NCBI RefSeq assembly: GCF_014852585.1
Contig: NZ_JACVBX010000012.1
Span: forward strand, 62,001-126,000
Direction: 5' to 3'
Source: Pseudomonas sp. PDM18
GTDB lineage: Bacteria; Pseudomonadota; Gammaproteobacteria; Pseudomonadales; Pseudomonadaceae
Length of the DNA: 64,000 bases
A program made the translations under genes and the position numbers. Positions 60,292 to 64,000 of this stretch are shown here, in pieces. Numbering within the stretch: the stretch's first letter is position 1; every line of letters starts with the position of its first letter. The notes beneath the pieces were generated by a model that was not told the DNA's origin, ran no database searches, and worked only from the letters and a program-made list of their open reading frames with translations.

Positions 60292-60624
60292 TCAGTTGTC
60301 CTTGCTCGGCATCGGCATGGGGAACGGCATCACGTTGCCGCTGGGCTTGGCGTCGCTGATCTTCGCGGTGCCCAGGCGCTCCACTTCGTCGATGCGGATG
60401 ATCGAGTGCAGCGGCACGAAGCTGCGGATGACGCCATCGAATTGCGCCTTGAGCTTCTCCTCGCTGGGGTCCACCACCACCTGGGTGCGCTCGCCGAAGA
60501 CGAACTCCTCGATCTCCAGGAAGCCCCACAGATCGCTCTGGTAGATCTGCTTGGCGTACATCTCGTACACCTGGCCCTGGTTGAGGAAGACCACCTTGTA
60601 GATCGGGTTCTCGCGTTTGCTCAT
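60292..60624 (-). CDS. DUF1820 family protein
   Basis: A 110-residue small cytoplasmic protein starting at 60624 (MSKRENPIYKVVFLNQ). The conserved body includes GQVYEMYAKQIYQSDLWGFLEIEEFVFG and EKLKAQFDGVIRSFVPLHSIIRIDEVE, then a low-complexity C-terminus (NVMPFPMPMPSKDN). The family is widespread in gammaproteobacteria and of unknown function. It is divergent from miaB with a 136-bp gap. Confidence 0.9.
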   Translation of the reverse strand: MSKRENPIYKVVFLNQGQVYEMYAKQIYQSDLWGFLEIEEFVFGERTQVVVDPSEEKLKAQFDGVIRSFVPLHSIIRIDEVERLGTAKISDAKPSGNVMPFPMPMPSKDN

Positions 60625-60718
60625 GAACGAAGGATGACAGCTTTGCAAAAAGGGCACGCAGCATAGCACAGACAGCCGCCCCTCAAGCCCGCCGCTGGTA
60701 GATGTCCGCCCCGGGGCT

Positions 60719-60724
60719 TATAAT
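60719..60724 (+). promoter_or_regulatory. -10 element of the miaB promoter
   Basis: A perfect TATAAT lies 37 bp before the miaB ATG. The -35 region (TGGTAG at about 60696) is poor. Confidence 0.5.
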
Positions 60725-60760
60725 ACGCGGTCATTTTTTAACCAGAACAAGACAGGTTCC

Positions 60761-62098
60761 ATGGCCAAGAAGCTTTTCATCCAGACCCACGGTTGCCAGA
60801 TGAACGAGTACGACAGCTCGCGCATGGCCGACCTGCTGGGTGAACACCAGGCCCTGGAAATCACCGAAAAGGCCGAAGAAGCCGACGTCATCCTGCTCAA
60901 TACCTGCTCGATCCGCGAGAAGGCCCAGGAGAAGGTGTTCTCCGAGCTGGGCGCCTGGCGCACCCTCAAGCAGCAGAACCCCGACCTGGTGATCGGAGTC
61001 GGTGGCTGCGTGGCCAGCCAGGAAGGCGCGGCGATCCGCGAGCGCGCGCCGTACGTCGACGTGGTGTTCGGTCCGCAGACTTTGCACCGCCTGCCTGAAA
61101 TGATCGACGCCGCCCGCACCACCCGCAAACCGCAGGTGGACGTGTCCTTCCCGGAAATCGAGAAGTTCGACCGCCTGCCCGAGCCCCGCGTCGACGGTCC
61201 TACCGCCTTCGTCTCGGTGATGGAAGGCTGCAGCAAGTACTGCACCTTCTGCGTGGTGCCCTACACCCGCGGCGAGGAAGTCAGCCGCCCATTCGACGAC
61301 GTGCTGGCCGAGGTGATCCACCTGGCCGAGAACGGCGTGAAGGAAGTCACCCTGCTGGGCCAGAACGTCAACGGCTACCGCGGCCCGACCCATGACGGAC
61401 GCATAGCCGACTTCGCCGAGCTGATCCGCGTGGTCGCCGAGGTCGATGGCATCGAGCGCATCCGCTACACCACCTCGCACCCGCTGGAATTCTCCGACTC
61501 GCTGATCGCCGCCCATGCCGAAGTCCCGCAGCTGGTGAAGTTCGTTCACCTGCCGGTGCAGGCCGGCTCCGACCGCATACTCGCGGCGATGAAGCGCAAC
61601 CACACCGCGCTGGAATTCAAGTCGCGTATCCGCAAGCTGAAGGCGGCAGTGCCGGACATCTGCATCAGCTCGGACTTCATCATCGGATTCCCCGGCGAGA
61701 CCGAGAAAGACTTCGAGCAGACCCTGAAGCTGGTGGAGGACGTCGGATTCGATTATTCCTTCTCCTTCATCTACAGCTCGCGCCCGGGCACCCCGGCCGC
61801 CGACCTGGTCGACGACACCCCGGACGAGGTGAAGAAGCAGCGCCTGCTGACGCTCAACAGCCGCCTCAACCACCAGGGCTTCGAAATCAGCAGGCGGATG
61901 GTCGGCACCATCCAGCGCATCCTCGTCACCGACTACGCCAAGCGCGATCCGGGCCAGCTGCAGGGCCGCACCGAGAACAACCGCGTGGTCAACTTCCGCT
62001 GCGACAATCCGCGCCTGATCGGCCAGTTCGTCGACGTTGAAATCTACGAGGCACTGCCCAACTCTCTACGCGCAACCCTGGTGGAAGCACGTCACTGA
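60761..62098 (+). CDS. miaB: tRNA-2-methylthio-N6-dimethylallyladenosine synthase MiaB
   Basis: Radical-SAM methylthiotransferase that adds the 2-methylthio group to i6A37 of tRNAs reading UNN codons. The 445-residue protein has an N-terminal UPF0004 domain with [15 protein letters not shown] [14 protein letters not shown] and two more cluster cysteines ([19 protein letters not shown]). The radical-SAM CxxxCxxC is [13 protein letters not shown] at about 150-162, and the TRAM domain is C-terminal. The ATG at 60761 is preceded by GACAGGTTCC. It is followed by ybeZ and ybeY. Confidence 0.96.
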   Translation: MAKKLFIQTHGCQMNEYDSSRMADLLGEHQALEITEKAEEADVILLNTCSIREKAQEKVFSELGAWRTLKQQNPDLVIGVGGCVASQEGAAIRERAPYVDVVFGPQTLHRLPEMIDAARTTRKPQVDVSFPEIEKFDRLPEPRVDGPTAFVSVMEGCSKYCTFCVVPYTRGEEVSRPFDDVLAEVIHLAENGVKEVTLLGQNVNGYRGPTHDGRIADFAELIRVVAEVDGIERIRYTTSHPLEFSDSLIAAHAEVPQLVKFVHLPVQAGSDRILAAMKRNHTALEFKSRIRKLKAAVPDICISSDFIIGFPGETEKDFEQTLKLVEDVGFDYSFSFIYSSRPGTPAADLVDDTPDEVKKQRLLTLNSRLNHQGFEISRRMVGTIQRILVTDYAKRDPGQLQGRTENNRVVNFRCDNPRLIGQFVDVEIYEALPNSLRATLVEARH

Positions 62099-62223
62099 CA
62101 GTTGAAGCACGTCACTGGCAACCGACCGTTGACCACCCCATTGGCGACTGAACTTTCGTACTCGGTCGCACGGGGTTATTCTTCGACCATCTCCCTTTGA
62201 AGCACGGCGACTTAGACAACACC

Positions 62224-63225
62224 TTGAACGCCCCCCTGGATATTCATCGTTTCATGCTCGAGCCCTTCGAGGCCCGCAGCTTCGCCAACCTGTGCGGCCA
62301 GTTCGACGAACACCTGCACCAGATCGAGAAGCGCCTCGGCATCGAGATCCGCAACCGCGGCAACCAGTTCGAACTGGTCGGTGCCCCCGAGCGCACCCAA
62401 GCGGCCGAAAACCTCCTGCAGCGCCTCTATCGCGAAGTGCAGAATGGCACCGAGCTGACGCCGGACATGGTCCACCTGTTCCTGCAGGAATCCGGTCTGG
62501 AAGAGCTCTCCGTCGAGCCCGCCGCTCCGCTGGTCACGCTCAAGACTCGGCAAGCGCACATCCGCCCGCGCGGCGCGAACCAGCAGCGCTACGTCAAGGC
62601 GATCCTCGACCACGACATCAACTTCGGCATCGGCCCGGCCGGCACCGGCAAGACTTACCTCGCCGTAGCCTGCGCCGTGGACGCCCTGGAGCGCGAGCAG
62701 ATCCGCCGCATCCTGCTGGTGCGCCCGGCGGTCGAAGCCGGCGAGAAGCTCGGCTTCCTGCCCGGCGACCTGTCGCAGAAGATCGACCCATACCTGCGCC
62801 CTCTGTACGACGCGCTCTACGAGATGCTCGGCTTCGAAACCGTGGCCAAGCTGATCGAGCGCCAGGTGATCGAAGTCGCGCCGCTGGCCTACATGCGCGG
62901 CCGCACGCTGAGCAACAGCTTCATCATTCTCGACGAAAGCCAGAACACCACGATGGAACAGATGAAGATGTTCCTCACCCGGATCGGCTTCGGCTCCACC
63001 GCGGTGATCACCGGCGACGTCACCCAGGTCGACCTGCCCAAGGGCACGCGCTCGGGCCTGAAGCACGTGATGGAAGTGCTGCGCGACGTCCCCGGCATCA
63101 GCTTCACCCACTTCAAGTCCAAGGACGTGGTGCGCCACCCGCTGGTGCAGCGCATCGTCGATGCCTACGACGCCTACGAGAACCGCCTGACCGGCGTGGA
63201 AGGCCAGGGCAACAAGCATGCTTGA
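62224..63225 (+). CDS. ybeZ: PhoH-family ATPase YbeZ
   Basis: PhoH-like ATPase associated with YbeY in rRNA maturation and RNA quality control. It has Walker [35 protein letters not shown] and Walker [13 protein letters not shown], then [10 protein letters not shown]. The start is uncertain because no ATG is available near the family N-terminus: TTG 62224 (333 residues, NAPLDIHRF) fits homologues, and TTG 62197 would add nine residues. Neither has a strong ribosome site. It overlaps ybeY by 8 bp. Confidence 0.92.
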   Translation: MNAPLDIHRFMLEPFEARSFANLCGQFDEHLHQIEKRLGIEIRNRGNQFELVGAPERTQAAENLLQRLYREVQNGTELTPDMVHLFLQESGLEELSVEPAAPLVTLKTRQAHIRPRGANQQRYVKAILDHDINFGIGPAGTGKTYLAVACAVDALEREQIRRILLVRPAVEAGEKLGFLPGDLSQKIDPYLRPLYDALYEMLGFETVAKLIERQVIEVAPLAYMRGRTLSNSFIILDESQNTTMEQMKMFLTRIGFGSTAVITGDVTQVDLPKGTRSGLKHVMEVLRDVPGISFTHFKSKDVVRHPLVQRIVDAYDAYENRLTGVEGQGNKHA

Positions 63226-63679
63226 ACTGGACCTGCAGGTCGCTTCCAAAGCGGCCGGCCTGCCGAGCGAAGCGCAGTTCCGTCAATGGTGCGAACTGGC
63301 CTTGCGCCAGCGCCAGAATGATTCGGAACTCACCATCCGCCTGGTGGACGAAACCGAAGGACGCGAACTGAACAAGACCTGGCGACACAAGGACTACGCC
63401 ACCAACGTACTGTCCTTCCCCGCCGACGTCCCCGACGAGTTGCTGGACATCCCGCTGCTCGGCGACCTGGTGATCTGCGCCCCAGTAGTCACCCGCGAGG
63501 CCGCCGAACAGGGCAAGTCCGCCGAGGCCCACTGGGCCCACCTCGTCATCCATGGCTGCCTCCACCTGCTCGGCTACGATCACATCGAAGACGAAGAAGC
63601 CGAGGAGATGGAAGGCCTGGAACGGGAATTGCTGGCCGAACTGGGTCACCCGGACCCATACGCGGCCGATGAAGAATAA
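63218..63679 (+). CDS. ybeY: Endoribonuclease YbeY (16S rRNA maturation)
   Basis: A 153-residue metal-dependent RNase for 16S rRNA 3'-end maturation and 70S ribosome quality control. The zinc-binding motif [11 protein letters not shown] has its three His at about 109-119. [17 protein letters not shown] and [11 protein letters not shown] are also family-typical. The ATG at 63218 lies within the 3' end of ybeZ, consistent with translational coupling. Confidence 0.96.
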   Translation: MLELDLQVASKAAGLPSEAQFRQWCELALRQRQNDSELTIRLVDETEGRELNKTWRHKDYATNVLSFPADVPDELLDIPLLGDLVICAPVVTREAAEQGKSAEAHWAHLVIHGCLHLLGYDHIEDEEAEEMEGLERELLAELGHPDPYAADEE

Positions 63680-63700
63680 AAGCCACCGAGCAAGGAAAAG

Positions 63701-64000
63701 ATGAGCGAAGACCGATCGAGCAATGGGCACAAGTCGTGGTTGGACAAGATCACCCAGGCTTTTGCCCATGAGCCGAGAAACCGCCAGGAGCTGCTTGAGC
63801 TGCTGCGCGAAGCCCACGCCAACAAGCTGCTCGACAGCGAAGCGTTGTCGATCGTCGAAGGCGCGATCCAGGTGGCGGACCTCCAGGTCCGCGACATCAT
63901 GATCCCGCGTTCGCAGATGACCTCCATCAAGTCGACACAGAAGCCCGCCGACTTCCTCCCCGCCATCATCGAAGCGGCGCACTCGCGCTACCCGGTGATC
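63701..64000 (+). CDS. corC: HlyC/CorC-family CBS-domain protein (partial, runs off the right edge)
   Basis: The first 100 codons of a transporter-associated CBS protein of the YbeX/CorC type: SWLDKITQAFAHEPRNRQELLELLREAHANKLLDSEALSIVEGAI, then VADLQVRDIMIPRSQMTSI, the start of the CBS pair. It begins at ATG 63701, 21 bp after ybeY. The ybeZ-ybeY-corC order is conserved in proteobacteria, with apolipoprotein acyltransferase (lnt) usually next. It is proposed to act in magnesium/cobalt efflux or ribosome-linked metal homeostasis. Confidence 0.93.
   Translation, partial: MSEDRSSNGHKSWLDKITQAFAHEPRNRQELLELLREAHANKLLDSEALSIVEGAIQVADLQVRDIMIPRSQMTSIKSTQKPADFLPAIIEAAHSRYPVI

Overview
The window is a high-GC chromosomal segment that looks like a Pseudomonas of the aeruginosa/citronellolis/nitroreducens type. 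The right end (about 54-64 kb) carries ladS, thiD, thiE, hemL, a Sel1-repeat gene, a DUF1820 gene, miaB, ybeZ, ybeY and a corC-type gene. As I recall, this is the same order as PA3974-PA3983 in P. aeruginosa. REP-type repeats typical of pseudomonads occur near 9.1-9.4 kb and 60.27 kb. The species and the substrates of the catabolic clusters cannot be fixed from sequence alone.

Region 1 (1-30 kb) is an acyl-CoA catabolic cluster bracketed by two paralogous MalT-type LuxR regulators (1310-4015 minus, 27306-30005 plus). The plus strand carries a crotonase, a lipid-transfer-type thiolase, an SDR and an AMP-forming acyl-CoA ligase, and further on an MBL hydrolase. The minus strand carries a DUF1302 outer-membrane protein, a YCF48 protein, an RND/MMPL transporter, two acyl-CoA dehydrogenases, a TetR regulator, LuxE-like and LuxC-like enzymes, a zinc alcohol dehydrogenase and two DUF1254 proteins. 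A third acyl-CoA dehydrogenase runs off the left edge. A G-rich motif recurs upstream of several of these genes and is a candidate regulator box. The set fits uptake, CoA activation and beta-oxidation of a hydrophobic alcohol, aldehyde or acid.

Region 2 (30-38.7 kb) is an accessory island. A decayed phenol-MetA-type gene is cut by a complete 1251-bp IS3-family element with CAG target duplications. Then come lower-GC genes: an unrecognised possible PD-(D/E)xK nuclease, an AbiTii-domain protein, a DUF4297-like nuclease with an HerA ATPase (a known type of anti-phage pair), an unexplained 0.5-kb spacer, and a solitary TniQ gene with three TGTCA-type direct repeats upstream.

Region 3 (38.7-52.5 kb) is a compact run of twelve minus-strand genes, many overlapping, with a divergent IclR regulator. 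It encodes an OprD porin, an MFS importer, an ADP-forming acyl-CoA synthetase, a two-subunit acyl-CoA dehydrogenase, a MaoC hydratase, an isomerase-type crotonase, an SDR, a nitronate-monooxygenase-like flavoprotein, a thioesterase, and a thiolase-fold protein without its nucleophilic Cys paired with a DUF35 protein without zinc ligands. This resembles sterol-side-chain-type degradation of a branched or alicyclic acid, possibly with retro-aldol rather than thiolytic cleavage.

Region 4 (52.8-64 kb) is core genome: ilvE, ladS, thiamin and haem biosynthesis, tRNA modification (miaB), and the ybeZ/ybeY/corC ribosome and RNA quality-control set, the last gene cut by the window edge.
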